A stretch of 60,747 nt of DNA from Roseateles sp. (GTDB taxonomy: Bacteria; Pseudomonadota; Gammaproteobacteria; Burkholderiales; Burkholderiaceae_C): positions 1 through 60,747 of the forward strand of contig JAEUPJ010000011.1 of NCBI GenBank assembly GCA_016790285.1, given 5' to 3'. The notes beneath the pieces were generated by a model. That model saw only the letters and a program-made list of their open reading frames with translations. It made no database searches and had not been told where the DNA came from. The stretch's first letter is position 1; every line of letters starts with the position of its first letter. The position numbers and the translations under genes were made by a program. Below are positions 1-12,803 of this stretch, in pieces.

Positions 1-2
1 GC

Positions 3-107
3 AAGTTCGCGGTGCAACTGCCTGCCGAAGCGCAAACCCTCCACGACATCTTGGCCGAGATGGCGACGCGATACCCAGACCTTGCCCCTGAGGTGATCTA
101 CGCATAG
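3..107 (+). CDS. C-terminal 34 residues of an unidentified protein (5' end outside window)
   Basis: An open frame runs in from the left edge and ends at a TAG 74 bases before the transposase start. The residues (AVQLPAEAQTLHDILAEMATR and on to the end) faintly resemble the middle of MoaD/ThiS-like ubiquitin-fold proteins, but such a short piece cannot be assigned. By position it could be the tail of a TnsA-like endonuclease, which usually precedes tnsB in Tn7-like elements, but no TnsA motif is visible. It lies on the same strand as the transposition genes. Confidence 0.35.
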   Translation, partial: KFAVQLPAEAQTLHDILAEMATRYPDLAPEVIYA

Positions 108-181
108 TCGGCCGCCTTGGGGGATAGCCGGACGCTTACGCAGCGAAAGTCGTTGCAGCAGAGATTGCTGGGGGTCGCGAC

Positions 182-2586
<2,405 letters not shown>

Positions 2587-2587
<1 letters not shown>

Positions 2588-4071
2588 TGGGGGCCTCTTC
2601 GAACATTCTGCTGCGAGCACTCCCGCCTGAAATGAACTATGTGGAGTTGTCGCAATGGCTGGAGCGGCTACCTAAACCTGGTCCATGGGAAGCTCACGAG
2701 GTCAGGCACGAGATTGAAAGCGTCTTCGTAGCCACGCAGAGTGCGATTGATATCGCGGCCGGCCTCCTGGACATGATGCGGCTCGCCGCCACGGTGCAAG
2801 ATCCTCGAGTGCTTGAGAACCGATTGCGTGTCACGCGTGTGGTCGATGTCCTACGGCGCGACGGTTCCATGCGGGAATCTGCACCCGACGTGTGCCTGGC
2901 CATTGGCATGTGCATCATCGGCCTCACCGGTGTTGGGAAGTCACGATCTGTATCGCGCGTGTTGAATTCCATACCGCAGGTCGTGGAGCACGAACAAGAT
3001 GCTGCGAGCCTAACAGTCTACTTAAAGCAAGTAGTGCATCTCACAGTGCATATGTCCGGAGATGGAACACCGGCGGCCTTCTTCATTGGAGCCCTGATGG
3101 CGTTGGACTCCGCTTTAGGTACAACCTATTGGGAGGACGCGAAGAAGAGCAGGCCTGGTGTCAATTCGCTGATGGTCATCTTCATGAGCAAGCTGATGTT
3201 GCACCGTGTGCTCCTGCTCGTTGTTGAAGAAGCGCAGGAGAGGAACCTGGATGGGACACGCTACCAAGTTCTGTTTAGAGGGCTGTTCTTGCAGCTATTG
3301 AACTGTGGCATTCCAGTGGTCTTGATCGGGAACCCGTCCGGTATCAAGCCATTGCTTAGTTCGTCGCAGTTGAGGCGGCGACTTACGCAGGGCGGTGAGC
3401 ATCGACTGCATCCAGTTTTTCAATGGCAGTCTCCGGAGTGGAGGTTGGATTTGGTGCCCACGATATGGGTCGCTTCACCATTTGCCGAACCCGATGAGGT
3501 CTGGTGCACAGACGACGAGCTTTGTGAGTACTTGTGGCGCAATACGGGGGGCTTCAAGAGCCATCTCGCCTCGTGGCGGGTCGTGGCAGTGAAGATTGCG
3601 CTTCGCGAGGGAAGTCACCGGGTCGAACGATCCCACATCACTCGTGCCTTGGTTCATCCTGAGTACTTGGGAAACAGACCACTTTCAGAAGCATTTGCAG
3701 AGCGCAATGTGACCAAGCTTCGAGAGTTCACTGACACCGATGCCGAGGAATACGCGGACATATTGCTTGAGCTTGCTGCGGCAGAGGCCGCTGCAGCTTC
3801 CGGAGCGTGTGAGGCTCAGGCCTGCCAAGGCACACCTGAACAGCGGTCTGGCGTTGAGCGCGAAAGCGACGAGATCAGGACGTCGAAGGTGACGCCCGAA
3901 CGACCAGTGCCTGGAGACAAATCGCGGCGTTCAGCAGAAACGGTGCGAGCTCCGCGATCGAAAAGCAGAACAGCAAGTGCAGGTCGATCGGAAGTTCCCG
4001 ATGGACTATCGCCTGACGATGTGCGGTCCGACGCCTGGCTTGGGCGGCTGCCCAAGCGTGCCGATGAGTAA
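2587..4071 (+). CDS. tnsC: TnsC/TniB-like AAA+ ATPase, transposition regulator
   Basis: ATPase that in Tn7-like and Tn5053-like elements links the target-selecting TniQ/TnsD protein to the transposase and confers target immunity. Walker A is GLTGVGKS (residues 112-119) and Walker B is LLLVVEE (209-215). A sensor-like IPVVLIGNP follows. At 494 aa it is closer to Tn7 TnsC than to the short TniB of Tn5053. The C-terminal ~100 residues are low-complexity and charged (Ala/Glu, then Arg/Ser), probably a disordered tail that contacts the transposase. The ATG shares one base with the tnsB stop, and the last codons overlap the tniQ start. Confidence 0.88.
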
Positions 4072-5413
4072 GCACGGCGCTATGGTCACTGCTTCGCTTC
4101 CATTCATGCCGCGATGGCGCGGTGATGAAACGCTGTACAGCTGGTGCGCTGGCATGCATCGACTTCACATGCTCGGGTCGGCCAAACGAACAGGAGAGAA
4201 GCTGTTCGATGCCGTCCACGCACCTCGGCTGATCGAGATTCCTTCTCGGCTGGACACGTTCGTGGCGCGCACGGGCGGGAGATTGGGCAGCACAGGGCAA
4301 GTGCTCAGCGAGCGCACCGTGTTTCCCTACTTGAGTTGTCTCCTCCCGCTCGCACAGCGGGCCACGGCGGAGCTTGCTGCTTCATCGCGCAGCCATGCAG
4401 CAGCGGCTCGCGTGCGCTTGGGGCTGGTGTCCAACCGGGGATCCCCTGCCATCCGATTGAAAGACTGCATCCTGTGCAATCGGGAGAGTGGGTCTCTCTA
4501 CGGTATGGCGACATGGCGGCTCGAGCACCAGTTGCCTCTGGCGATGGTTTGTCTCCTCCATGGACAGCCCCTTCGGGTTCACCACACCCGTGCTTCAACT
4601 TGGCGTATTCCGACCGACACAGACGCAGGCGACCGACAACTCGCCTGGGACAATCGGCGCGAAGCTGGCATAGCGTCGACTTTCTCTCGTTTAGAGCTTT
4701 GCTTTCATAGAAGTTCTGGGCGCTGCCTTCAGGATGGGTTTCGTAGCGCGACGCTGCAGGCGCTTGCGCGCATTGGCGTCATCAAGCCTCATCTTCGATT
4801 GGACGTCCGACAAGTCGCGACGTGGCTGGAGCAATCGATGGCGTTCGCCATGGTGGGACGGCTGTTTGACTGGGCGCCACCGCCAGACGCTGCCGAGCGG
4901 TTGTTGAAGGCCCGCTCCATTGCCGGCAGGGCGACTTGGTCGGTGTTGTGGGCTGCGATTGTCGAGTCCGAACCTGCCGCCGAGGCTTGGATTGCGCAAG
5001 CCTTTGCTGGCGGGCTTGGTCCCGCCCAGCTTTCGTTGGCACTTGATGAGACAAAGGCCGGCACTGATGTTCCTGCGAACCTTGAAGAGATCCTGTGGGA
5101 GTGCAAGACCATTGAAGAGATCGCACTCCGACTGCGGGTATCCAAAGCTACGGTCAACCGGTGGCTCACCCGTTCGCGGCCGATGCTGAGGCGCTGGCAA
5201 GAAGCCAGACGTGCGAGCCGGCAAGAGGAAGCCATTCGGCGGATCCGCCGATTCATGGAATTGCATCCGCAGAGCAATCGTGCTGAGGTGCTGAGACAGT
5301 GCAAGACGGATGTTGCCCTGCTCCAGGCCAACGTACCCGAGGCTTTGTGGGCAATCCTGCGCTCCATTCCTTCGGACAGGACGCCTCAGTTGCAACTTGC
5401 ACTCGAAGGCTAG
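4064..5413 (+). CDS. tniQ: TniQ family target-selection protein
   Basis: TniQ/TnsD proteins choose the insertion site of Tn7-like elements and recruit the ATPase. The N terminus (LPFMPRWRGDETLYSWCAGMH) fits the family, and the zinc motif is visible as C135-x2-C138 and C163-x2-H166. A helix-turn-helix near residues 350-375 (EIALRLRVSKATVNRWL) probably binds DNA. The ATG was chosen because it lies in the ATGAGTAA overlap with the tnsC stop; a second in-frame ATG is at 4082. At 449 aa it is between Tn5053 TniQ and Tn7 TnsD in length. No Cas gene or crRNA array is visible nearby, so nothing here indicates RNA-guided targeting. Confidence 0.85.
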   Translation: MSKHGAMVTASLPFMPRWRGDETLYSWCAGMHRLHMLGSAKRTGEKLFDAVHAPRLIEIPSRLDTFVARTGGRLGSTGQVLSERTVFPYLSCLLPLAQRATAELAASSRSHAAAARVRLGLVSNRGSPAIRLKDCILCNRESGSLYGMATWRLEHQLPLAMVCLLHGQPLRVHHTRASTWRIPTDTDAGDRQLAWDNRREAGIASTFSRLELCFHRSSGRCLQDGFRSATLQALARIGVIKPHLRLDVRQVATWLEQSMAFAMVGRLFDWAPPPDAAERLLKARSIAGRATWSVLWAAIVESEPAAEAWIAQAFAGGLGPAQLSLALDETKAGTDVPANLEEILWECKTIEEIALRLRVSKATVNRWLTRSRPMLRRWQEARRASRQEEAIRRIRRFMELHPQSNRAEVLRQCKTDVALLQANVPEALWAILRSIPSDRTPQLQLALEG

Positions 5414-5459
5414 CTGCCCACGCCTTTCAATGCTTGCTTATGAACGCTAGAGTCGGCGC

Positions 5460-5621
5460 ATGCTCATGCATTACTTGGCCAATCCGTATTTCCTCGGCTA
5501 TGTTTTGGTGGTGCTGCTCCTGTTTCGGTTTGCCGAAGCTCTCAAGCGCCAGCACAAGGAGAACGTGCAGCGCAGGCAAGCCAGGGACAAACGTCCATCT
5601 GTGTGGGATGTGGACGTGTAG
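5460..5621 (+). CDS. Possible small membrane protein (53 aa)
   Basis: A short frame 46 bases after tniQ encodes one clear hydrophobic helix (LGYVLVVLLLF) followed by a basic, polar tail rich in Lys, Arg and Gln. This looks like a small single-pass protein with a cytoplasmic tail. No family is recognised and no strong ribosome-binding site is seen, so it may be spurious. Confidence 0.4.
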   Translation: MLMHYLANPYFLGYVLVVLLLFRFAEALKRQHKENVQRRQARDKRPSVWDVDV

Positions 5622-5652
5622 CCTGTACTCATGAGGTCCGTTGTTACAGCCG

Positions 5653-6039
5653 CTAGCAGAGCGGATTCGTGCTGCCGTCACTTTCGGAGCCTTTGCTCAG
5701 GCGGTCCTCGTTGGTCGGGTACTCTGTTGCGTAGAGTTCTGTCACATCGATAGCCTCTCGACCGCAAAGCAACGCCTCCTGGCGTGTCCGCTGGTCGGCA
5801 AGTTGTTGACGGGTAGCCGGCGGTCCTTCCAGCGTATACGTGCTCCCGGATCTCGTCTGGATCTGGCCAGCCTCGATACGTTCTATTTGGCTTGTCACTC
5901 TCATCCGGGTCTCCGTAAGCATTCCCGCAGCTATGCGCACTCGAGTGCCATCGTCGTCCTCCACTTCAAGGACTGACCAAAGGCGAAGTTTCGCGGTGGA
6001 AGGCGAGGCAGGGAAACCGATCGGCGTCAGGATGTTCAT
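5653..6039 (-). CDS. Hypothetical protein, transposon cargo
   Basis: A 128-aa frame convergent with tniQ. Composition is that of a real soluble protein: beta-rich N terminus (SVLEVEDDDGTRVRIAAGML), then a polar, Glu/Arg/Gln-rich helical region. I do not recognise a family. The in-frame ATG (MNILTPIGF) is preferred over a TTG four codons upstream. It lies between the transposition genes and a pair of direct repeats that may mark an element end, so it is probably cargo or an element-encoded accessory protein. Confidence 0.5.
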   Translation of the reverse strand: MNILTPIGFPASPSTAKLRLWSVLEVEDDDGTRVRIAAGMLTETRMRVTSQIERIEAGQIQTRSGSTYTLEGPPATRQQLADQRTRQEALLCGREAIDVTELYATEYPTNEDRLSKGSESDGSTNPLC

Positions 6040-6057
6040 GGAGTCAACCAAGGGTTA

Positions 6058-6092
6058 AGTTGCGACCTTGACGTTCAGTTGCGACCTTGACG
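6058..6092 (+). repeat. Two direct repeats AGTTGCGACCTTGACG, candidate transposase-binding sites
   Basis: Two identical 16-bp copies at 6058-6073 and 6077-6092, a 19-bp period, just beyond the last ORF of the transposon module. Tn7-like ends carry several transposase-binding repeats of about 20 bp, so this may be part of one end. A terminal ACA lies at 6118-6120, but the opposite end is outside the window and cannot be compared. Confidence 0.5.
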
Positions 6093-6622
6093 CGCGTGCT
6101 TGCTCGGCCGGGAGCGACAGGTCAGGCAGGGCCACTCGCCCCCACACGTTCGAATCATCTTGCCTACGGCGACTGGAGCGCAATAGGTTGTCGGCCCGGT
6201 AGCAGCGGTGTCCAGGTCGCCACATTGCATATCCCAGTGGACGTGAGCATCCAGTTCAGCACGATGAGCACGCGATCCAGTGTTCATGAGCACTGGTGGC
6301 TGTCCCGCGATAGCGGCAGCTCTGCAGCGACTGCTGACGGTCGCCGCCGACGCCCGTACGGCAGCAAAGTGCCCAAAGCGGAAGCTCGCACGGGCTTAGC
6401 AGGCCTCCGGGAAGCGGTCGTTCAAAGTTCGCGCTCAGCCGGCACCGAAGGTGGACGGGTACCCGGCGCGGTTCATGCTGCCTGCGCTGCCAAAGAGCTC
6501 CGCTCGGCGTCGCGGGAACGCAGACGCTCGGAAACTGAAGGGCTAGAGGCAATCTGGCTCAGCGCATCCAAAAGGCGAGTCAGTTCCCTGACTACCTCGA
6601 TCAGCCGACGCTGAGCCTCTAT
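6093..6622. other. Gene-free junction DNA between transposon module and cbb operon
   Basis: No convincing coding frame on either strand. It contains one copy (6365-6381) of the CAAAGTGCCCAAAGCGG word and a nearby GCGGTCGTTCAA (6414-6425). Related words recur at 48.4 and 49.5-49.8 kb, so the stretch contains a degenerate dispersed repeat. Its right boundary is the point where cbbA sequence ends. Confidence 0.6.
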
Positions 6623-7624
6623 CTACGGAAGTCGAGAGCCCATCCCAGCACAGCCAAATGACTCGAATCGATCTGCGCAGAGGTCACGGGCCGCCACCAG
6701 CGCCGCGCTGAGGAACTTGCGCGGGTCGAACTCGTCGGGCCGCTGCGCCATAGCGCGCCGCATCGCGCCGGTCATGGCCAGGCGGATGTCGGTGTCGATG
6801 TTGATCTTGCGCACGCCGTGGCGAATGCCTTCCTGGATCTCCTCGACCGGCACGCCGTAGGTCTCCTTGATGTCGCCGCCATGCGCGCGGATGACGGCCA
6901 GCCATTCCTGAGGCACGGAGGACGAGCCGTGCATGACGAGGTGCGTGGATGGGATGCGTGCGTGGATCTGCTTGATGCGGTCGATGGCGAGGATGTCGCC
7001 CGTGGGCTTGCGGCTGAACTTGTAGGCGCCGTGCGAGGTGCCGATGGCGATGGCCAGGGCGTCCACACCGGTCTGGGCGACGAAGTCGGCGGCCTGATCG
7101 GGGTCGGTCAGCATCTGCTCGTGCGTCAGCACGCCTTCGGCGCCCACGCCGTCCTCCTCGCCGGCAGTGCCGGACTCCAGTGAACCCAGGCAGCCCAGTT
7201 CGCCTTCCACCGACACGTCCACCGCGTGCGCCATCTCGACGACGCGCCGGGTTACGGCCACGTTGTACTCGTAGCTGGCCGGGGTCTTGGCGTCCTCCAG
7301 CAGCGAGCCGTCCATCATCACGCTGGTGAAGCCCGAACGGATGGACTGCATGCACACGGCCGGGCTGGCGCCGTGGTCCTGGTGCATCACGATGGGCAGC
7401 TGCGGGTACATCTCGACGGCAGCCTCCACCATCTTGCGCAGGAAGGGCTCGCCCGCGTATTTGCGGGCGCCGGCTGAGGCCTGCAGGATGACCGGGCTGT
7501 CGGTCCTGGCGGCGGCCTGCAGGATGGCCTGAATCTGCTCCAGGTTGTTGACGTTGAAGGCGGGCACGCCGTAGCGGTGCTCGGCCGCATGGTCGAGCAG
7601 GCGGCGCAGGGAAATCATGGGCAT
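6623..7624 (-). CDS. cbbA: Fructose-1,6-bisphosphate aldolase, class II (C terminus replaced)
   Basis: Zn-dependent aldolase that condenses dihydroxyacetone phosphate with glyceraldehyde 3-phosphate (and with erythrose 4-phosphate to give sedoheptulose bisphosphate) in the Calvin cycle. Metal-binding and catalytic motifs are present: HQDHG, the GELGCLGS region, MHGSSS and NIDTDIR. It is the last gene of the cbb operon, 24 bases after cbbK. The family normally runs to about 345-355 aa. Here the conserved sequence stops at FGCAG and is followed by only MGSRLP and a stop (333 aa). The tail appears to have been exchanged when foreign DNA joined here. The zinc ligands are upstream of the break, so activity could persist. 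Confidence 0.93.
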   Translation of the reverse strand: MPMISLRRLLDHAAEHRYGVPAFNVNNLEQIQAILQAAARTDSPVILQASAGARKYAGEPFLRKMVEAAVEMYPQLPIVMHQDHGASPAVCMQSIRSGFTSVMMDGSLLEDAKTPASYEYNVAVTRRVVEMAHAVDVSVEGELGCLGSLESGTAGEEDGVGAEGVLTHEQMLTDPDQAADFVAQTGVDALAIAIGTSHGAYKFSRKPTGDILAIDRIKQIHARIPSTHLVMHGSSSVPQEWLAVIRAHGGDIKETYGVPVEEIQEGIRHGVRKINIDTDIRLAMTGAMRRAMAQRPDEFDPRKFLSAALVAARDLCADRFESFGCAGMGSRLP

Positions 7625-7648
7625 CGGGAACTCCGGTGGGATGGGGAT

Positions 7649-8830
7649 TCAGCGGGCGCGGTCTTCGAGCGCGCGCACGGCGGGCAGGGTCTTGCCTTCG
7701 AGGAATTCGAGGAAGGCGCCGCCGGCCGTGGAGACGTAGTCGATGCGGTCGGCCACGTCGAACTGGTTGACGGCGGCCACCGTGTCGCCGCCGCCGGCGA
7801 TGGAGAAGGCCTTGGAGTTGGCGATCGCCGTGGCCAGCATGCGGGTGCCGTGCGAGAACTTCTCGATCTCGAACACACCGAGCGGCCCATTCCAGACGAT
7901 GGTCTTGCAGGCCTCCAGCTCGTCGACGAGGCGGCGCATGGATTGCGGGCCGAAGTCGAGGATGAGGTCGCTGCCGCCCACCTCGGCCACCGGCTTGATG
8001 GCGGGCAGGGCGGTCTCGGAGACGGCGTCGGCGACGACCACGTCGCTCGGCAGGAAGAGCCGCGCGCCGCGGGTCTTCAGCGTGGCCATGACCTCGCGGG
8101 CCGCGTCCACCATGCTGGGCTCGCACAGCGACTTGCCCACCGGCTGGCCGGCCGCCAGCAAAAAGGTGTTGGCCATGCCGCCGCCGACGATGAGCAGCTC
8201 CACGCGCTGCGCCAGCGCGTTCAGGATGGCCAGCTTGGTAGACACCTTGGACCCACCGACGATGGCCGCCATCGGCCGCTCGGGCGCGGCCAGCGCGCGG
8301 CCCAGGGCCTGAAGCTCAGATGCCATCAGCGGGCCGGCGCAGGCCTCGCCGGCCAGCCGGGCCAGCGCCTCGGTGGTGGCCTCGGCACGGTGGGCGGTGC
8401 CGAAGGCATCGTTCACATAGACGTCGCAGAGCTCGGCCATGCGGCGGGCCAGCTCGGGCGAATTCGCCTTCTCGCCGGGGTTGGCGCGGCAGTTCTCCAG
8501 CATCACCACCGCGCCGGGCGCGACGTCGAAGGGCTGGTCGAGCCAGTCGTTGACCAGCGGCACGGGCGTCCGCAGCAGCTGTGCCAGCCGCTCGGCGACG
8601 GGCCGCAGCGAATCGCGCGGGTCGAGCGTCCCTTCGGGGGGGCGGCCCAGGTGGGACGTCACCATCACGCGGGCGCCCTGTTGCAGCGCCTGCTGGATGC
8701 CGGGCAGGCTGGCACGGATGCGGGTGTCGTCGGCGACGCGGCCGGCGGCGTCCAGCGGCACGTTGAGGTCGCAGCGGATGAACACGCGCTGGCCGCGCAG
8801 GTTGATCTGATCCAGGGTCTTGAAGGCCAT
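7649..8830 (-). CDS. cbbK: Phosphoglycerate kinase
   Basis: Phosphorylates 3-phosphoglycerate to 1,3-bisphosphoglycerate with ATP, the first reductive-phase step of the Calvin cycle. The 393-aa length is typical. Substrate-binding RCDLNVPL and SHLGRP lie near the N terminus, GGSKVSTK mid-protein, and the nucleotide-binding GGGDT near the C terminus. The ATG is preceded by a GAGGAG ribosome-binding site and lies 10 bases beyond the cbbG stop. A longer upstream frame is only a shadow of cbbG. Confidence 0.96.
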   Translation of the reverse strand: MAFKTLDQINLRGQRVFIRCDLNVPLDAAGRVADDTRIRASLPGIQQALQQGARVMVTSHLGRPPEGTLDPRDSLRPVAERLAQLLRTPVPLVNDWLDQPFDVAPGAVVMLENCRANPGEKANSPELARRMAELCDVYVNDAFGTAHRAEATTEALARLAGEACAGPLMASELQALGRALAAPERPMAAIVGGSKVSTKLAILNALAQRVELLIVGGGMANTFLLAAGQPVGKSLCEPSMVDAAREVMATLKTRGARLFLPSDVVVADAVSETALPAIKPVAEVGGSDLILDFGPQSMRRLVDELEACKTIVWNGPLGVFEIEKFSHGTRMLATAIANSKAFSIAGGGDTVAAVNQFDVADRIDYVSTAGGAFLEFLEGKTLPAVRALEDRAR

Positions 8831-8840
8831 GCTGCGCTCC

Positions 8841-9854
8841 TCAAGCCCGCGCCATGGCCAGGGCCGTGTCGAGCATGCGGTTGGAGAAGCCCCACTCGTT
8901 GTCGTACCAGGCGCAGACCTTGACGAGACGGCCGCCGGCGACTTTGGTGCAGCTCGCATCGACGACGCTGGAGCGGGCGTCGTGGTTGAAGTCCACCGAC
9001 ACCAGCGGCTCGTCGCTGTAGCCGAGGATCCCCTGGAGCGGACCGGCGAAGGCCGCGCTGCGCAACAGGCTGTTGACCTCCTCGACCGTGGTGTCGCGCC
9101 CGGCGGTGAACACGAGATCCACCATCGAGACATTGATCGTCGGCACCCGCACCGCGAAGCCGTCCAGGCGCCCGGCCAGCTCGGGCAGCACCAGGCCCAC
9201 CGCGGCGGCGGCACCGGTCTTGGTCGGGATCATGGACTGCGTGGCCGAGCGGGCGCGGCGCAGGTCCTCGTGATAGACGTCGGTCAGCACCTGGTCGTTG
9301 GTGTAGCTGTGGATGGTGGTCATCAGGCCGTGCGCGATGCCGACGCCTGCGTGCAGCACCTGGGCCACGGGTGCCAGGCAGTTGGTGGTGCAGGACGCGT
9401 TGGAAACGACACGATGCTCGGCCTTGAGCACGCCGTGGTTGACGCCGTAGACGACGGTGGCGTCCACGTCCGCGCCGCCGGGCGCACTGATCAGCACCTG
9501 CTTCGCCCCGGCCGCGAGGTGGGCGCCGGCCTTGGCCTTGCTGGTGAACAGGCCGGTGCATTCCATGACGAGGTCCACGCCCATGTCCCGCCATGGCAGC
9601 TCGGCCGGGTTGCGCAGCGACGTGACGCGGATGCGCCGGCCGTCCACGATCAGGTGTTCTCCCTCGCAGGCGACGGGCAGCCCGAAGCGGCCATGCGCCG
9701 TGTCGTGGCGGGTCAGGTGGGCGTTGACGCGGGCGTCGCCCAGGTCGTTGATGGCGACGATGTCGATCTCGTGGGTGCGCTGGGTCTCGAACAGCGCGCG
9801 CAGCACGTTGCGGCCGATGCGGCCGTAGCCGTTGATGGCGATGCGGAGGGTCAC
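8841..9854 (-). CDS. cbbG: Glyceraldehyde-3-phosphate dehydrogenase, type I
   Basis: Reduces 1,3-bisphosphoglycerate to glyceraldehyde 3-phosphate. The Rossmann motif INGYGRIGR is at the N terminus and the catalytic cysteine is in [12 protein letters not shown]. The C terminus [12 protein letters not shown] is classical. The start is taken as GTG ([15 protein letters not shown]), since no ATG lies between it and the Rossmann motif; this gives 337 aa, normal for the family. It lies 22 bases after cbbT and 10 before cbbK. Confidence 0.96.
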   Translation of the reverse strand: MTLRIAINGYGRIGRNVLRALFETQRTHEIDIVAINDLGDARVNAHLTRHDTAHGRFGLPVACEGEHLIVDGRRIRVTSLRNPAELPWRDMGVDLVMECTGLFTSKAKAGAHLAAGAKQVLISAPGGADVDATVVYGVNHGVLKAEHRVVSNASCTTNCLAPVAQVLHAGVGIAHGLMTTIHSYTNDQVLTDVYHEDLRRARSATQSMIPTKTGAAAAVGLVLPELAGRLDGFAVRVPTINVSMVDLVFTAGRDTTVEEVNSLLRSAAFAGPLQGILGYSDEPLVSVDFNHDARSSVVDASCTKVAGGRLVKVCAWYDNEWGFSNRMLDTALAMARA

Positions 9855-9876
9855 GGGAATGTCTCTCGGGTTGTCG

Positions 9877-11889
9877 TTATGAAAGCAGGGCGCGGGCACG
9901 CGCGGCCACGGCCTCGGCGGTGAGGCCGAACAGCGGGAACAGCTTGCCCGCCGGGGCGGATTCGCCGAAGCGGTCGATGCCGACCACGTCGCCGTCCTCG
10001 CCGACGTACTTCCACCACAGGCCCGTGCTGCCGGCCTCGATGACGATGCGGGGCAGGTGGCGGGGGATGACGTCGGCGCGCCAGGCGGCGTCCTGTCGGT
10101 CGAACAGGTCCAGGCAGGGCAGGGACACGACGCGGGCCGGGATGCCGGCCTCGGCGAGCAGCTTTGCCGCTGCCAGCGCGAGGCCGACCTCGGAGCCGCT
10201 GGCCAGCAGCGCGACGCGCTCGCCCTCGGGTCGGCGCAGCACGTAGCCGCCGCGGGCGATGTCGTCCAGGCGCGGGCGGCCGTCGCCCGCGTGGGGCAGG
10301 GTCTGGCGCGACAGCAGCAGGGCGCTCGGCCCATCCAGCCGGCGCATGGACTCGCGCCAGGCCACGGCGGTTTCGGTCGCGTCGGCGGGGCGCCAGACGT
10401 CCAGGCCGGGGATCAGCCGCAGGCTGCTGGCATGTTCCACCGGCTGGTGGGTGGGGCCGTCCTCGCCCAGGCCGATGGAATCGTGGGTGTAGACGTGCAC
10501 GACCGGCAGCTTCATCAGTGCCGCCATGCGAACGCCGTTGCGGGCGTAGTCCGAGAAGGCCAGGAAGGTGCCACCGAAGGGCCGGTAGCCGCCGTGCAGG
10601 GCCAGGCCGTTCATAACGGCCGCCATGCCGAACTCGCGCACGCCGTAGTGCACGTGGTTGCCGGTACCGGTGCCCTTCAGCGCGCGGTGACCCTTCCAGT
10701 CCGTGAGGTTGGAGCCGGTCAGGTCGGCCGAGCCGCCCAGCAGCTCGGGGGTCGCGGGGCCGAGGTCCTGCAGCACGTCCTGCGAAGCCTTGCGGGTGGC
10801 GACGGCCACCGCCTTGGTTTCTGCCGTGGCGCAGGCGTGGGCCAGCGCTTCTTCCGTCTCGGGCGTCAGCGGTGCGTGGCGGTCGCAGCGGCGCAGCAGC
10901 TCGCGGGCGAGGTCGGGGTAGGCGAGGGCATAGGCGGACAGGCGTTGCCGCCAGGCGCCGTTCAGCGCCGCGCCGCGCTCGCGGGCCGACCAGGCCTGCT
11001 GCACGTCGGCCGGCACCACGAAGGGCGCGGCCGTCCAGCCCAGCGCCGCGCGGGTCAGCGCGATCTCGTCGGCGCCCAGGGCCTCGCCGTGGACCTTGGC
11101 CGTGCCGGCGCGGTTGGGCGAGCCCTTGCCGATGGTGGTGCGGCAGCAGATCAGCACCGGCTTGTCGGACTGGTGGGCTGCGGCGATGGCGCGGTCCAGC
11201 GCGTCGAAGTCGTGGCCGTCCACTTCGCGCAGCACCGTCCAGCCATAGGCCTCGAAGCGGCCCGGCGTGTCGTCGCCGAACCAGCCCTTCACGTCGCCGT
11301 CGATGGAGATGCCGTTGTCGTCGTAGAAGGCGATGAGCTTGTTCAGCCGCCAGGTGCCGGCCAGCGAGCAGACCTCGTGGCTGATGCCTTCCATCAGGCA
11401 GCCGTCGCCCAGGAAGGCATAGGTGCGGTGGTTGACGACCTCGTGGCCGGGGCGGTTGAACTCGTCGGCCAGCAGCTTCTCGGCCAGCGCCATGCCCACC
11501 GCGTTGGCGATGCCCTGGCCCAGCGGACCGGTGGTGGTCTCGACACCCGGCGTCATGCCGAACTCGGGGTGGCCGGGGGTCTTGCTGTGCAGCTGGCGGA
11601 AGCGCTTCAGCTCGTCCATGGGCAGCTCGTAGCCGCTCAGGTGCAGCAGCGCGTAGAGCAGCATGGAGCCGTGGCCGTTGGACAGCACGAAGCGGTCGCG
11701 GTCCAGCCAGGCCGGGTCGGCCGGGTCGTGGCGCAGGTGGTGGCGCCACAGGGCCTCGGCGATGTCAGCCATGCCCATCGGCATGCCGGGGTGGCCGGAG
11801 TGGGCGGCCTGCACGGCGTCGACGGCCAGCATGCGCAGCGCGTTGGCGCAGCTCTGGCGCAGGGTGCGGGTGGGGAGGTCGTTCTTCAT
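9877..11889 (-). CDS. cbbT: Transketolase
   Basis: Thiamine-diphosphate enzyme that moves two-carbon units between sugar phosphates in regeneration of ribulose 5-phosphate. The 670-aa length and motif order match the family: [12 protein letters not shown] at the N terminus, the ThDP-binding stretch opening [12 protein letters not shown] and followed by DDNGISIDG, and [11 protein letters not shown] in the pyrimidine domain. The start [12 protein letters not shown] lies 11 bases after the cbbP stop. A longer upstream frame is antisense-like noise overlapping cbbP. Confidence 0.96.
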   Translation of the reverse strand: MKNDLPTRTLRQSCANALRMLAVDAVQAAHSGHPGMPMGMADIAEALWRHHLRHDPADPAWLDRDRFVLSNGHGSMLLYALLHLSGYELPMDELKRFRQLHSKTPGHPEFGMTPGVETTTGPLGQGIANAVGMALAEKLLADEFNRPGHEVVNHRTYAFLGDGCLMEGISHEVCSLAGTWRLNKLIAFYDDNGISIDGDVKGWFGDDTPGRFEAYGWTVLREVDGHDFDALDRAIAAAHQSDKPVLICCRTTIGKGSPNRAGTAKVHGEALGADEIALTRAALGWTAAPFVVPADVQQAWSARERGAALNGAWRQRLSAYALAYPDLARELLRRCDRHAPLTPETEEALAHACATAETKAVAVATRKASQDVLQDLGPATPELLGGSADLTGSNLTDWKGHRALKGTGTGNHVHYGVREFGMAAVMNGLALHGGYRPFGGTFLAFSDYARNGVRMAALMKLPVVHVYTHDSIGLGEDGPTHQPVEHASSLRLIPGLDVWRPADATETAVAWRESMRRLDGPSALLLSRQTLPHAGDGRPRLDDIARGGYVLRRPEGERVALLASGSEVGLALAAAKLLAEAGIPARVVSLPCLDLFDRQDAAWRADVIPRHLPRIVIEAGSTGLWWKYVGEDGDVVGIDRFGESAPAGKLFPLFGLTAEAVAARARALLS

Positions 11890-11900
11890 CGCACGCTCCC

Positions 11901-12779
11901 TCACGCGGCCAGCAGGTTGCGACGGCGCTCCACCAGCCGCATGATCATCGGCGTGAAGATCAGCTGCATGGCCAGCTCCATCTTGCCGCCCGGCACCACC
12001 AGCGTGTTGGCGCGCGACATCCAGGAGTCGTGCAGCATGCTGAGCAGGTAGGGGAAGTCGAAGCCGCGCGGGTTGGCGAAGCGGATGACGACCAGGCTTT
12101 CGTCCGCCGTCGGGATGGTGCGGGCGATGAAGGGGTCCGACGTGTCCACCACCGGCACGCGCTGGAAGTTGATGTGGGTGCGCGTGAACTGCGGGCAGAT
12201 GTAGTGCACGTACTCGTGCATGCGGCGCAGGATGACGTCGGTGACGGCCTCGGTGGAGTAGCCGCGCGTGCTGCGGTCGCGGTGGATCTTCTGGATCCAT
12301 TCCAGGTTGATGACGGGCACGACGCCGATCAACAGGTCCACGAAGCGGGCCACGTCCACCTTGTCGGTGGTCACGCCGCCGTGCAGGCCCTCGTAGAACA
12401 GCAGGTCGCTCCTGGGCAGCGGCTCCCAGGCGGTGAAGGTGCCAGGGGGCTGCTGGTAGGGCGCGGCCTCCTCGTCGTTGTGCAGGTATTTGCGGCTCTG
12501 GCCGGTGCCGGTCTCGCCGTAGCTGCGGAACAGCTCCTGCAGTTCGCCGAAGAGGTTGGCGTCTTCGCCGAAATGGCTGAAGTGGGGCTGGTCGTTCTTC
12601 TCGGCCTCGGCCATGGCAGCCTTCATGGCCTGGCGATCATGGCGATGGAAGCTGTCGCCCTCGATGACGGCGGCGGCCACGCCCTCGCGGCGGAAGATGT
12701 TCTCGAAGGTGCGCGTCACCGAGGTGGTGCCGGCGCCGGACGAGCCGGTGATGGCGATGATGGGATGCTTGGCGGACAT
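11901..12779 (-). CDS. cbbP: Phosphoribulokinase
   Basis: Makes ribulose 1,5-bisphosphate from ribulose 5-phosphate and ATP, the reaction specific to the Calvin cycle. The P-loop is GSSGAGTTSV at residues 12-21. GDSFHRHDR and the catalytic-region FYEGLHGGV are present. At 292 aa it is the bacterial class I type, which is commonly activated allosterically by NADH; this is inferred from class, not visible here. It lies between cbbF and cbbT. Confidence 0.97.
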   Translation of the reverse strand: MSAKHPIIAITGSSGAGTTSVTRTFENIFRREGVAAAVIEGDSFHRHDRQAMKAAMAEAEKNDQPHFSHFGEDANLFGELQELFRSYGETGTGQSRKYLHNDEEAAPYQQPPGTFTAWEPLPRSDLLFYEGLHGGVTTDKVDVARFVDLLIGVVPVINLEWIQKIHRDRSTRGYSTEAVTDVILRRMHEYVHYICPQFTRTHINFQRVPVVDTSDPFIARTIPTADESLVVIRFANPRGFDFPYLLSMLHDSWMSRANTLVVPGGKMELAMQLIFTPMIMRLVERRRNLLAA

Positions 12780-12803
12780 GGGGTTCCCCGTCGGGTTGCT
12801 GGA

